A stretch of DNA of 64,000 nt from Planctomycetota bacterium. GTDB lineage: Bacteria > Planctomycetota > UBA1135 > UBA2386. The translations under genes were made by a program, and so were the position numbers. The notes beneath the pieces are model-generated. The model did no database searches and was not told the origin of the DNA. It saw only the letters and a list, made by a program, of their open reading frames with translations. Every line of letters begins with the position of its first letter. Within the stretch, counting starts at the first letter, position 1. The DNA lies in contig JAHBXX010000011.1 in the NCBI GenBank assembly GCA_019636245.1, positions 53,025-117,024 on the forward strand, in the 5' to 3' direction. Below, piece after piece: positions 26,802 through 35,403 of this stretch.

Positions 26802-27038
26802 GCGCGGCGCCGGCGCCGGGGTCGAGCCGTGCTCGACCTTGATCACCTCGACCGGGCAGTCGCGCGCCGCCTGCTCGATGTCCTCGCGCAGCGCGGCGAA
26901 GTGCTGCGAGGCGTCCGGTCGCACGACGCAGTCGCGGTCGTCCTCGACCAGGAACACGCGCGGCGCGATGTCCTGGCACAGCTTGCAGGCGATGCAGCCG
27001 GCTTCGATGGCAACGGAACGAATCGGTCGGTCGGTCAC
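26796..27038 (-). CDS. Small iron-sulfur ferredoxin
   Basis: An 80-residue electron carrier. The motif GCIACKLCQDIAPRVF gives three cysteines as C-x2-C-x2-C, and a fourth cysteine comes in DCPVEVIK near residue 62. This is the single-cluster Fer4 arrangement (one [4Fe-4S], as in Thermotoga- or Desulfovibrio-type ferredoxins). The start is GTG 27038. It is convergent with metH with only nine bases between the stops, so it is not in the metH operon. Whether it supplies electrons to reductive reactivation of MetH is speculative; flavodoxin usually does that. Confidence 0.82.
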   Translation of the reverse strand: MTDRPIRSVAIEAGCIACKLCQDIAPRVFLVEDDRDCVVRPDASQHFAALREDIEQAARDCPVEVIKVEHGSTPAPAPRA

Positions 27039-27102
27039 GGGGCGCGGCGCATCGTGGGACGAGCCGGGCTGCGGCGCAAGGCGCCCCGGCCGCGGCCGGC
27101 GG

Positions 27103-29784
27103 TCACTTCGGCTGGTTCGGCGGCGGCTCGGGCGGCTGCAGCCGCGCCAGCGCCGCGGCCCAGGCGGCCTGGGTGACCGAGATCTGCAAGCGGCCGCTGG
27201 TCGGCAGCACCACCGTCGGCTGCGCGACCCGGACGAGCGAACGGGCCTGGCCGGCGACCAGGGTCAGTTCGAGGTGGTGGGGGCCGTCGCCGATCGGCAG
27301 CAAGGCCCGTCCCGCGACCAGGTCGGCGCCGTCGGCGGGCGCGGCCAGCAGGCTTGCGATCGAGCCACCGTTCCAGAACCGCAGCCGGTAGGGGGTGTCG
27401 ACGCCGGCCTCCGGTACCAGGCTCACCTCCATCGTCCCGCCGGCCGGCAGCGGTTCGGGCGGCGTGAACTGCACCTCGACGGTGGGCCACGGATCGAGCC
27501 GGATCGCGACCCGGTCGCCGTCGCAGCGCACGCGCTGCGGCCGGAAGCCGTACACCGCCACCAGCAGTTCCTGCGGCCCCGCGGCCGGCAGCAGCAGCTG
27601 GCTGGTCGCGCCGTACAGCGCCGCTCCGCGCCACTCCGCCGCCGCTTCCTGGCCGAGGGGGAACGCGACCCCGGACAAGTCCTCGATCGGTGTGCCGTCC
27701 GGGCCGTGCACGACCAGGTCGACGCGGCGCACCAGGCCGCGCAGATCGATGTCGACGAGCCGCGGATCCCCGCCCTCGGGTGCGGGCACCGCCACGTCGT
27801 CGATGCGGAGCAACGGCGCCAAGGCGCTCCAGCTGTACAGCGCCAGCCGGTAGCGGCCGGCCGGCAGCGCCGGCCACTGCAGGTCCAGGCGAGTCTCGCT
27901 GTCGCGCACGGGCGCGGTCTGGTAGCGCTGCCTGTCCTCGGTGGCGCGGGCACCTTCGGCCATGGGCTGCAGCACGGCGAACAAGTGGTCCTCGTCGAGG
28001 CCCTTCGCGAGCTGTGCCGAGGCGGCGAGCCGGTAGCCGGTCGCGAGAGGCACCTCCAGGTCGCGGGCGCCGACGTCGAACTCGAAGGCCGGCATCGGCA
28101 GCAGATCGTCGGTCCCGAAGACGAGCCGCAGGCGACCGGGCTGCACCTCGCCGCGCAGCTCGAAGTTGCCCGTTCCGTCCTGGTGCTCGAGCAGGTCGTG
28201 CACCGGCCGCCAGGGCTGGTCGGCAAGCACCGCGGGCAGGCAGCGCTCCACCCGGAAGAAGACGTGCCGCGGGCACGGGCCATGCTCGGCGACGAAGCGA
28301 CCGGTCGCGAGCAGGGCGCCGCCGGTTTCGACGAGGTCGCCGAGATCCTCGGTGCCCGGCCGCAGGATCCGCGGCGGCACGCGGACGCGCAGCGGCCGCT
28401 GGCCGTGGCAGCGGTGCTCGAACACCATGGTCAGGGGCTCCTCGGTTCCGGGTTCTCCGAGCGTGACGGCGAAGCGCCCTCGTTCGTCGGTGCGCAGGCC
28501 AGACCTGTACCGGGAGTCGTTGCCGCGGGCCTCCAGCCACCAGTGGCGATCCCCCAGCGGCCTGCCGTCCGGGGCGAGCAGGCGGCCGGTGAGCACGATG
28601 CTGTCGCGGGAGGGTCGGAGCACCACCGTGACCTCCTCGTCGCGGCTCGCCGGGCCCTGGAAGTCGGTGGTGAGCAAGCCGTTGTCGTGCGTGGTGATCG
28701 CGTAGCGTTGGCCGATCGGCACCCAGGCGAAGCGCACCCAGCCATCGCCTTCGGTCGGCTGCTGCAGCTGTGCCGTCTGCTGCCATTGCCATTCCTCGGT
28801 CTCGCCTTGGGCCATCAGCACGGCGCCGCGGCAGCCGCTGGCGGGCCGGCCACCGACCTCTACCCGGGCGCGCACCTGGCCGCAGGCCGGCAGGCGCAGT
28901 TCGACCGGCGAAGGGGGCAGCGTCGCCAGCGTGAAGGTCACACCCGGGTCGTCGGTGAAACCGGGCAGCAGGGTCTGCACCCGCCAGGGGCGCTCGGCTC
29001 CCGGCGCCGCGTCGCCTTCGTCGGCGGCCAGATGCTGCAAGTGCCGCACGGTGGCCTCGCCGTCCGCGCCCGTGATGGCGACGGGCGTCCAGTCCCAGAA
29101 ACGGGAGACCTGGGTGCCTTCCAGCACCGCGATGCCGATCGGAACGCCCGCGGCGGGCTGCCCCCGGTCGTCGACGACCCGCACCTGCAGCGAGTGCTCC
29201 GGTCGCAACGTGAGCACGAGCCCATCGGCGGGCAGTGCGGCGTGCTCGGGCAGGTCCAGCCGGCCAAAGCGCGTGGCGTCCGCCGCGACGACCGAGGTCC
29301 AGCGGCGCCAGGTGACGCGCGCCATGCCCTGGTCGTCGCTGCGCGTACGCCAGCCGATGCGTTCGACCTGCGCCTCGGGCGAACGCCAGAGCATCGCGGT
29401 GGCGGGTTCGTAGGGGTGCAACTGCTCGTAGAGCGTCTCCAGCGACTCGTCGAACCAGCCCACGTCGGCGCCGGCGACCGGGTCGCCCGCCTCGTCGACG
29501 ATGCGAACGGCGACCCACCGCGCGTCCGTGGGCCATGGGCGGCCGCTGCCGGCCGGCGAGGCGGCGATGCGGGCCTCGGCCGTGGTCGGCGCTTCGCCGG
29601 CCGGCGCCTCGTCGTCACCAAAGGCCGCGGCGCCTTCCGTCCGGCCAGTGGTCGCCGGGTGCGGCGTCAGCGCCGCGGCGAGGCCTGGCGCGCCCGTGGC
29701 CCACAGCCACCACGAGGCCACGGCGCTGGCCCCGAGCAGGGCGCACAGCGTCGCGACGAGCAGCGGGCGGCGGTCCTTCGGCAT
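27103..29784 (-). CDS. Large exported/membrane-anchored carboxypeptidase-regulatory-like protein
   Basis: An 893-residue protein starting at ATG 29784 with an uncleaved-looking signal anchor (LLVATLCALLGASAVASWWLWATG). Repeated beta-sandwich units of about 80-100 residues are seen: GDPVAGADVGWFDE, LRPEHSLQVRVVDDRGQPAAGVPIG, LPACGQVRARVEVGGRPASGCRG, LTGRLLAPDGRPLGDRHW and VHGPDGTPIEDLSGV. There is no enzymatic motif. It is probably anchored in the inner membrane with the repeats outside. It resembles the product of 21257-23197 in architecture. It lies downstream of no obvious partner on its strand; 64 bp separate it from the ferredoxin gene and 99 bp from the divergent LplT-Aas-like gene. Confidence 0.65.
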   Translation of the reverse strand: MPKDRRPLLVATLCALLGASAVASWWLWATGAPGLAAALTPHPATTGRTEGAAAFGDDEAPAGEAPTTAEARIAASPAGSGRPWPTDARWVAVRIVDEAGDPVAGADVGWFDESLETLYEQLHPYEPATAMLWRSPEAQVERIGWRTRSDDQGMARVTWRRWTSVVAADATRFGRLDLPEHAALPADGLVLTLRPEHSLQVRVVDDRGQPAAGVPIGIAVLEGTQVSRFWDWTPVAITGADGEATVRHLQHLAADEGDAAPGAERPWRVQTLLPGFTDDPGVTFTLATLPPSPVELRLPACGQVRARVEVGGRPASGCRGAVLMAQGETEEWQWQQTAQLQQPTEGDGWVRFAWVPIGQRYAITTHDNGLLTTDFQGPASRDEEVTVVLRPSRDSIVLTGRLLAPDGRPLGDRHWWLEARGNDSRYRSGLRTDERGRFAVTLGEPGTEEPLTMVFEHRCHGQRPLRVRVPPRILRPGTEDLGDLVETGGALLATGRFVAEHGPCPRHVFFRVERCLPAVLADQPWRPVHDLLEHQDGTGNFELRGEVQPGRLRLVFGTDDLLPMPAFEFDVGARDLEVPLATGYRLAASAQLAKGLDEDHLFAVLQPMAEGARATEDRQRYQTAPVRDSETRLDLQWPALPAGRYRLALYSWSALAPLLRIDDVAVPAPEGGDPRLVDIDLRGLVRRVDLVVHGPDGTPIEDLSGVAFPLGQEAAAEWRGAALYGATSQLLLPAAGPQELLVAVYGFRPQRVRCDGDRVAIRLDPWPTVEVQFTPPEPLPAGGTMEVSLVPEAGVDTPYRLRFWNGGSIASLLAAPADGADLVAGRALLPIGDGPHHLELTLVAGQARSLVRVAQPTVVLPTSGRLQISVTQAAWAAALARLQPPEPPPNQPK

Positions 29785-29883
29785 GCCGCCGATGGTAGCG
29801 TCGGCCGCCGCCGGCACCCCGACCGCGATCGATGCGGCGACATGCCACGCGGCGTCCGGGCGCGACGAGGCGATACTGCCGCG

Positions 29884-32800
29884 GTGCCCGGACCGTCACC
29901 CGAGACCGATCCCGCCGACCTCCCCGCCGCCGCACCGCGGCTCCGCGGCCTGCTGGTGGCGCAGTTCTGCGGCGCCTTCAACGACAACGCGTTCAAGATG
30001 CTCGTCGTGCTGCTGGCGATGGCGGCGCTGCCGGCGGGCGACGAGGCGGGTCGGCAGCGGGCGACGATGTTCGGCATGGTGGCGCTGACGCTGCCGCTGC
30101 TGCTGTTCTCGTTGCCGGCGATGGCGCTCGGCGACCGCGTCGGCAAGCGCCGGATCGTGCTGTGGACGAAGGCGGCCGAGGTGGTGCTGATGGCGCTCGG
30201 CACGCTGGCGTTCGCGCTGGCGCCGTCCGGCTGGTTGCCGCTCGTCGTGCTGGCCGGCATGGGCGCGCAGAGCGCGCTGTTCGCGCCGGCGAAGTACGGC
30301 ATCCTGCCCGAACTGCTGCCGCACGATCGCCTGGCGGAGGCGAACGGCCGGCTCGAGGCGGCGAGCTTCCTGGCGATCATCCTCGGCACCGCGTGTGCGG
30401 GACCGCTGCTGGCGGCGGTCGGCGGCGAGGTCTGGGTCGCCGGCGCCGTGCTGACGGCGTTCGCCGTGGCCGGCTTCGTCGCCGCCGTCGCGGTGCCCGC
30501 GGTGCCGGCCAGCGGCGCCGCGGCGCCGTTCGGCGTGGTGGTGCGCGGCGCCTGGGCCGCGATCCGCGGCGATCGCGCGTTGTGGCTGGCGACGCTCGGC
30601 ACGGTCGTGTTCTGGACGGTCGCCAGCCTGCTCGGCCAGGACGTGCTCGTCTACGGCAAGCAGGTGCTCGGCTTCGGCGACGAACTGGCCGGCCTGCCGT
30701 ACGCGCTGTTCGCGGTCGGCGTCGGCGCTGGCGCGCTGCTCGCCGGGCGCCTGGCGCGCGGCAAGGTCGACACCGGGCAGATCCCGCTCGGCGCGATCGG
30801 CCTCGCGGTCGGCGTCGGCGCGATGGGGCTGATCGAGCCAGGGCGTGCCTTGACGCTCCTGCTGATGTTCGGGCTCGGCCTCGCCAGCGGCTTCGTGGTC
30901 GTGCCGCTGAACGCGCTGGTGCAGTGGCGGGCGCCGGCGGCGCGCCGCGGCGCCGTGATCGCGCTGGTCAACGGTCTGTCGTTCGCCGGCATCCTCGGCG
31001 GCGCCTTCCTGTGCACGGGGCTCGCCGAACTGGGGCTCGGTTCGGCGGCGATCCTGCTGGTGGCGGCGCTGGCGACCGCGGCCGGCACCGCGTGGGCGGT
31101 GTGGCTCCTGCCCGAGGCGCTGCTGCGCTCGTTCGTGCTGCTGGCGGCGCACACGCTCTACCGCGTGCGCGTGCTCGGCGCCCGCCACGTGCCGGAGTCC
31201 GGCGGTGCGCTGCTGGTGCCGAACCACGTCTCGTTCCTCGATGGCCTGTTCCTGCTGGCGGCGATCGACCGGCCGATCCGCTTCGTCGTCGACCAGTACT
31301 GGTACGAACGGCCGTACCTGAAGCCGTTCCTGCGCGCGCTGCGCGCGATCCCGATCAGCGCCAGCGGAGGGCCACGGGTGGTGCTGCGCGCGCTGCGCGA
31401 CGCCGGGCAGGCGCTCGACGACGGCGAACTGGTCTGCCTGTTCGCCGAGGGCGAGATCAGCCGCATGGGCAGCACGCTGCCCTTCCGCCGCGGCCTGCAG
31501 CGCATCGTCAAGGGTCGCCGCGCACCGGTCGTGCCCGTGCACCTCGACCGCGTCTACGGCGGTCTCCTGAGCCCGCGCCAGGGTCGGGTGCGCTGGTGGC
31601 CGACGCAGGTGCCGTGCCCGGTCACGGTGTCGTTCGGCGCGCCGGCCGACAACACGATCGCGCCCGAGGAACTGCGGCGCCGGGTCGATGCGCTGGGCGA
31701 GCGCGCCTGGCGACTGCGCGCGCGCGAACTGCGGCCGCTGCACCACGCGTTCGTGCGCACCGTGCGCCGCGCCCCGTGGCGGCGGGCGCTCGCCGACACG
31801 CAGGGCCGGCGGCTGTCGCGGCTCGGCGCGCTGGCGGCGGCGGTCGTGCTGGCGCGCCGGCTGCGCGCGGTCTGGACCGACCAGCCGCGCATCGGCATCC
31901 TGCTGCCGCCGTCGATCGGCGGCGCGCTGGCGGCGATAGCGACGAGCCTCGCCGGGCGCGTCGCGGTGCCGCTGAACTACACGGTGGGGGCCGCGGCGCT
32001 GGCGTCGGCGGTGCGCCAGGCCGGGGTGCGCTCGGTGGTGACCTCGCGCGCGTTCCGCGACCGGCTGCCGCTCGAACTGCCCACCGGGCTCGAGGTCGTG
32101 GCGCTCGAGGACCTGCTCGGTGCGGTCACCCGTCGCGAGCGGTGGAGCGCGGCGCTGCGCGCTCTGCTGGCGCCGATCGCCTGGCTGGAACGGGCCTGCG
32201 GCGCCCCGCGTCGCGTCGTGGCTGGCGATCTGGCCGTGGTCATCTTCAGCAGCGGCAGCACCGGCGAGCCCAAGGGCGTCGAGCTCTTGCACGCCAACGT
32301 GCAGGCCAACTGCGAGGCGACGGCGCAGGTGATCCCGCTCGACCGCCACGACCGGCTGGTCGGCGTGCTGCCGCTGTTCCACTCGTTCGGCAACATGGCG
32401 CTGTGGTACGGCCTGCAGCAGGGCGCCGGCATCGTGTTCCATCCCAATCCGCTCGATGCCGCCGCCGTCGGCGAACTCGTCGCCCGGCACGCGGCCACGA
32501 TCCTGGTGGCGACGCCGACGTTCCTGCAGCTCTACCACCGCCGGTGCGAGCCCGGGCAGTTCGGCTCGCTGCGCGTCGTGCTGACCGGCGCCGAGAAGCT
32601 GACCGACGCGCTGGCGGACGCCTTCGCCGACCGCTTCGGCATCCGGCCGGTGCAGGGCTACGGCTGCACCGAGTGCGCGCCGGTGGTCGCGGTCAGCACG
32701 CCGGGCTACCGCGCGCCGGGCTTCTACCAGGCCGGATCGCGGCGTGGAGCGGTTGGCCGACCGCTGCCCGGCGTCGTGGTGTCGATCGTCGATCCGGAGA

Positions 32801-33315
32801 CGCGGCAGCCGCTGCCGCTCGGCGCCTCGGGGCTGGTGCTGGTGCGCGGACCGAACGTGATGCGCGGTTACCTCGGCCGCGACGACCTCACCGCCGCGGC
32901 GATGCACGACGGCAGCTACGTCACCGGCGACATCGGCTACGTCGACGAGGAGGGGTTCCTGTTCCTGACCGACCGGCAGTCGCGCTTCTCGAAGATCGGC
33001 GGCGAGATGGTGCCGCACGGCACCGTCGAGGAGCACCTGCAGGCGTGCAGCGGGCTCGAGGAGCGGGCGTTCGCGGTCTGCGGCGTGCCCGACGACAAGA
33101 AGGGCGAGCGGCTGATGGTGCTGACGACGCTCGAGGTCGAGGCGCTGCAGGCGTGCCTGCGGCAGCTGGCGACGCGCGGGCTGCCGCCGCTGTTCGTGCC
33201 GCGTGCGGACCAGTTCGTGCGCGTTGCCGCGCTGCCGGTGCTCGGCACCGGCAAGCTCGACCTGCGGGCGGTGCGGGAGTTGTGCCTGCAGGTGGCCGGG
33301 CGGGCGCCGTCCTGA
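29884..33315 (+). CDS. aas: MFS-acyltransferase-acyl-ligase fusion (LplT-PlsC-Aas-like)
   Basis: A 1143-residue protein joining three parts. Residues 20-420 form a 12-helix major-facilitator domain with FNDNAFKMLVVLLAM, the LplT lysophospholipid flippase signature. Residues 430-620 form a PlsC-type acyltransferase with NHVSFLDG (HX4D, His at about 447) and LFAEGEISRMG. Residues 650-1140 form an AMP-binding acyl-ligase with IFSSGSTGEPKGVEL at about 786, GYGCTECAPVV and YVTGDIGYVDEEGFLFLTDR. It should re-import and re-acylate lysophospholipids at the inner membrane, linking flipping, fatty-acid activation and transfer. In enterobacteria LplT and Aas are separate proteins. The start is GTG 29884, where MFS homology begins. 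Confidence 0.92.
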   Translation: MPGPSPETDPADLPAAAPRLRGLLVAQFCGAFNDNAFKMLVVLLAMAALPAGDEAGRQRATMFGMVALTLPLLLFSLPAMALGDRVGKRRIVLWTKAAEVVLMALGTLAFALAPSGWLPLVVLAGMGAQSALFAPAKYGILPELLPHDRLAEANGRLEAASFLAIILGTACAGPLLAAVGGEVWVAGAVLTAFAVAGFVAAVAVPAVPASGAAAPFGVVVRGAWAAIRGDRALWLATLGTVVFWTVASLLGQDVLVYGKQVLGFGDELAGLPYALFAVGVGAGALLAGRLARGKVDTGQIPLGAIGLAVGVGAMGLIEPGRALTLLLMFGLGLASGFVVVPLNALVQWRAPAARRGAVIALVNGLSFAGILGGAFLCTGLAELGLGSAAILLVAALATAAGTAWAVWLLPEALLRSFVLLAAHTLYRVRVLGARHVPESGGALLVPNHVSFLDGLFLLAAIDRPIRFVVDQYWYERPYLKPFLRALRAIPISASGGPRVVLRALRDAGQALDDGELVCLFAEGEISRMGSTLPFRRGLQRIVKGRRAPVVPVHLDRVYGGLLSPRQGRVRWWPTQVPCPVTVSFGAPADNTIAPEELRRRVDALGERAWRLRARELRPLHHAFVRTVRRAPWRRALADTQGRRLSRLGALAAAVVLARRLRAVWTDQPRIGILLPPSIGGALAAIATSLAGRVAVPLNYTVGAAALASAVRQAGVRSVVTSRAFRDRLPLELPTGLEVVALEDLLGAVTRRERWSAALRALLAPIAWLERACGAPRRVVAGDLAVVIFSSGSTGEPKGVELLHANVQANCEATAQVIPLDRHDRLVGVLPLFHSFGNMALWYGLQQGAGIVFHPNPLDAAAVGELVARHAATILVATPTFLQLYHRRCEPGQFGSLRVVLTGAEKLTDALADAFADRFGIRPVQGYGCTECAPVVAVSTPGYRAPGFYQAGSRRGAVGRPLPGVVVSIVDPETRQPLPLGASGLVLVRGPNVMRGYLGRDDLTAAAMHDGSYVTGDIGYVDEEGFLFLTDRQSRFSKIGGEMVPHGTVEEHLQACSGLEERAFAVCGVPDDKKGERLMVLTTLEVEALQACLRQLATRGLPPLFVPRADQFVRVAALPVLGTGKLDLRAVRELCLQVAGRAPS

Positions 33316-33330
33316 GGGGGCGTCGGTCGG

Positions 33331-33595
33331 GTGCACTGCAGCGCTCGCGCACCCGGCGGCGGCACTGCCGCCGCGATGGTGCGGGTCGGTGATGACAGCA
33401 CCCTCGACCTGGTGCTCACCGAGGGCGGCAGCATCCGCGGCACCGTCGACAACTGGCCGCCGACGGGCGGGCCGGGCGTCGTCGTGACCTGCGCCGAGCG
33501 CTCGTGGCACGCGCACGTTCCCCGTGGAACCGGCGATCGCCGTGGATCTGCATGCGCCGATCGAGCCCGTGACGCGGGTCCGGAGCGTCGGCTGA
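33331..33595 (+). pseudogene. Frameshifted remnant of a carboxypeptidase-regulatory-like protein gene
   Basis: This fills most of the only gap longer than 300 bases (33316-33659). One frame from 33376 reads VRVGDDSTLDLVLTEGGSI, then RGTVDNWPPTGGPGVVVTCAE, the typical beta-repeat of the exported proteins encoded nearby. The frame degenerates near 33520. A shift of one base then restores a plausible continuation, FPVEPAIAVDLHAPIEPV, ending at TGA 33593-33595. There is no good start or signal peptide. I read this as the decayed end of a gene like 27103-29784. The rest of the gap shows no gene or structure I can name. Confidence 0.5.
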
Positions 33596-33659
33596 AGTTC
33601 CACGCGTGGCGGGCACCGGACCTGTGCGCGGCCGCCGCCGGCCCTACGATGCCGCGCCC

Positions 33660-34232
33660 ATGATCAGGCTGCTCTGCATCCCCGGTTCGACGCGCACCGA
33701 CGCGTTCAGCAAGCGCCTTGCCCGCGCCGCCTGCGCCCTCGTCGGCGACAGCGGCGGCGAGGCCACCTGCATCGACCTGCGCGACTTCCCGCTGCCGCTC
33801 TACGACGGCGACCTCGAGGCGGCGCACGGTCTGCCGGAGCCGGCGCTCCGGCTGCGGGCCCTGCTGCGGCAGCACGACGCGCTGCTGGTGGTGACCCCGG
33901 AGTACAACGCGTCGTTGCCGGCCGTGCTGAAGAACGCGCTCGACTGGCTGTCGCGCCCCGACCCCGCCGAACCGGGCGTGTCGGCGTTCCGCGACAAGGT
34001 CGCCGGCGTGCTGGCGAGTTCGCCGGGGGCGTTGGGCGGCCAGCGGGCGCTGGTGCACCTGCGGCAGGTGCTGATGAACCTCGGCTGCCTCGTCGTCACC
34101 GAGCAGTTCGCGCTCGGCAACGCCGGGTCGGCGTTCGCCCCCGCGGGGGGGCTGGCCGACGGCAAGCAGGCGGCCGCGCTGCAGAAGGTGGTGCAGCGGG
34201 TGCTGCACGTGGCGCAGCGGCTGCGGCAGTGA
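33660..34232 (+). CDS. NADPH-dependent FMN reductase family protein
   Basis: A 190-residue flavodoxin-fold flavoprotein. It has the N-terminal FMN phosphate-binding loop LLCIPGSTRTDAFSKRLA (G-S-x-R-x-x-S pattern) and VVTPEYNASLPAVLKNALDWLSR, the P-E-Y-N-x-S-x-P-x-x-LKNA-x-DW signature of the SsuE/ChrR/ArsH-like group. A GVLASSPGALGGQRAL segment follows. These enzymes reduce quinones, chromate or flavin with NAD(P)H and help resist oxidative stress. It sits directly upstream of the peroxide-type regulator and AhpC/AhpD genes, which supports such a role. Start ATG 33660 begins two residues before the first strand. Confidence 0.85.
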   Translation: MIRLLCIPGSTRTDAFSKRLARAACALVGDSGGEATCIDLRDFPLPLYDGDLEAAHGLPEPALRLRALLRQHDALLVVTPEYNASLPAVLKNALDWLSRPDPAEPGVSAFRDKVAGVLASSPGALGGQRALVHLRQVLMNLGCLVVTEQFALGNAGSAFAPAGGLADGKQAAALQKVVQRVLHVAQRLRQ

Positions 34233-34317
34233 CCGGGCGCTGGTCTGCAAGGGGAGGCGCAAGATGCGTATTGGCATCGGGTTGCGAACGCGCCGTTCGA
34301 GGGCTTCTGGACGCGGC

Positions 34318-34346
34318 TTGACACTGCCGATATTTAGACATAGTCT
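34318..34346 (+). promoter_or_regulatory. Sigma-70-type promoter of the Fur-family gene
   Basis: A perfect TTGACA -35 at 34318-34323 is followed after 17 bases by TAGTCT at 34341-34346 as a weak -10. The -10 lies inside the inverted repeat at 34334-34348, so repressor binding there would block transcription. This is one of the few AT-rich spots in the window. Confidence 0.55.
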
Positions 34347-34348
34347 AA
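34334..34348. promoter_or_regulatory. Operator 1: PerR/Fur-like inverted repeat upstream of the Fur-family gene
   Basis: TTAGAC-ATA-GTCTAA, a perfect 6-3-6 dyad ending 7 bases before the regulator's ATG and covering the probable -10. A sister site with the same geometry lies upstream of ahpC at 34814. The 15-bp size with TTA/TAA ends resembles PerR boxes. Confidence 0.7.
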
Positions 34349-34355
34349 CTGCGCC

Positions 34356-34772
34356 ATGACCCGCCGCTCCGGCAACCAAGCCCTGATCGACCGCCTCGAA
34401 CGCGCGGACATCCGTCCGTCGGCGCAGCGCGTCGCGATCGCCGGCTACGTGCTGTCGACCGCCGACCACCCGTCGGCCGACGACGTCTGGCAGCGGGTGA
34501 AGGTCGACTTCCCGATGGTCTCGCGCGCGACCGTCTACAACACGCTGCAGCTGTTCACCGAGCACGGCCTGTTGCGCCAGCTGGTGCTCGCCGAGGGCAA
34601 GGTGGTGTTCGACCCGATGGTCGAGCCGCACCACCATTTCGTCGACGACGAGACCGGGGCGATCGAAGACATCCCCTGGTCGGCGCTGCGGGTCGGCAAG
34701 GTCGACGAACTCGAGGGCGTCGACGTGCGCGAGTACATGGTCGTGGTGCGCGGTCGTCGCCGCCGGCCGTGA
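34356..34772 (+). CDS. Cysteine-free Fur/PerR-family transcriptional regulator
   Basis: A 138-residue metalloregulator. A winged helix spans residues 1-85: RPSAQRVAIAGYVLS, HPSADDVWQRV and FPMVSRATVYNTLQLFTEHGLL, the Fur recognition helix. The regulatory-metal motif is PHHHFVDDETGAIEDI. In most Fur or PerR proteins this region carries a CxxC pair for structural zinc, but here the positions read DDET and the whole protein has no cysteine. Histidines and acidic residues for Fe/Mn remain, which fits metal-catalysed histidine oxidation (PerR mode) or an Irr-like mode. The cognate site is probably the TTRGAC-N3-GTCYAA repeat in its own promoter and upstream of ahpC, 92 bp downstream. Likely role: repression of the peroxide-defence genes that follow. 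Confidence 0.85.
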   Translation: MTRRSGNQALIDRLERADIRPSAQRVAIAGYVLSTADHPSADDVWQRVKVDFPMVSRATVYNTLQLFTEHGLLRQLVLAEGKVVFDPMVEPHHHFVDDETGAIEDIPWSALRVGKVDELEGVDVREYMVVVRGRRRRP

Positions 34773-34813
34773 CCTTCTCTCCTGCCTCCCTGGGCGCCGA
34801 ACATGGGCGCACA

Positions 34814-34828
34814 TTGGACGAAGTCCAA
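34814..34828. promoter_or_regulatory. Operator 2: matching inverted repeat upstream of ahpC
   Basis: TTGGAC-GAA-GTCCAA, a perfect 6-3-6 dyad 35 bp upstream of the ahpC ATG. It shares the TTRGAC-N3-GTCYAA pattern with the site before the Fur-family gene, so both are probably bound by that regulator. Confidence 0.68.
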
Positions 34829-34863
34829 ACCAAGAAACCATCCAACCAGAAAGGACCCGAACG

Positions 34864-35403
34864 ATGCTCACCGTCGGCAGTCGATTCCCCAGCTTCCGTC
34901 TCCCCGCCACCGTCTCGCTCGAGTCCGGCCGTCAGTTCGCCGCGATCGACGACACCACCTACGCCGGCAAGTGGCTGGTGGTGTTCTCGTGGCCGCTCGA
35001 CTTCACCTTCGTGTGCCCGACCGAGATCGCCGAGTTCGGCCGCCGCCAGGCCGAGTTCGCCGACCGCGATGCGCAGGTGCTCGGCCTCTCGTGCGACAGC
35101 GAGTTCGTGCACCTGGCCTGGCGCGAGCACCACCCGGACCTCCGGGCGCTGCCCTTCCCGATGCTCGCCGACAAGAAGCGCGAACTGTGCCAGGCGCTCG
35201 GCATCCTGCACCCGCAGGAGGGCATTCCCCTGCGCGCCACCTTCCTGGTCGACCCGCAGCGCACGATCCGCTTCGTCTCGGTGCACGACCTCGACGTCGG
35301 CCGCAACGTCGACGAGGTGCTGCGCACGCTCGATGCGCTGCAGACCGGCGAGCTCTGCCCCTGCAACTGGAAGCCGGGCGAGAAGACGCTGGAGGTGGCG
35401 TGA
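34864..35403 (+). CDS. ahpC: Alkyl hydroperoxide reductase subunit C (peroxiredoxin)
   Basis: A 179-residue typical 2-Cys peroxiredoxin. The peroxidatic cysteine is C51 in DFTFVCPTE; the resolving region near the C-terminus is ELCPCNWKPGEKTL with C165 and C167. The thioredoxin fold continues with VLGLSCDSEFVHLAW and FPMLADKKRELCQALGI. It reduces hydrogen peroxide and organic hydroperoxides in the cytosol. ATG 34864 is preceded by AAAGGA. Its stop overlaps by one base the ATG of an AhpD-type gene, so the electron donor is probably AhpD rather than AhpF, as in mycobacteria. A Fur/PerR-type operator lies 35 bp upstream. Confidence 0.95.
   Translation: MLTVGSRFPSFRLPATVSLESGRQFAAIDDTTYAGKWLVVFSWPLDFTFVCPTEIAEFGRRQAEFADRDAQVLGLSCDSEFVHLAWREHHPDLRALPFPMLADKKRELCQALGILHPQEGIPLRATFLVDPQRTIRFVSVHDLDVGRNVDEVLRTLDALQTGELCPCNWKPGEKTLEVA

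Noticed and set aside
26796..27038. Ferredoxin as part of the metH operon
   Set aside because: The genes are convergent, so they cannot share a transcript; a functional link is not shown by sequence.
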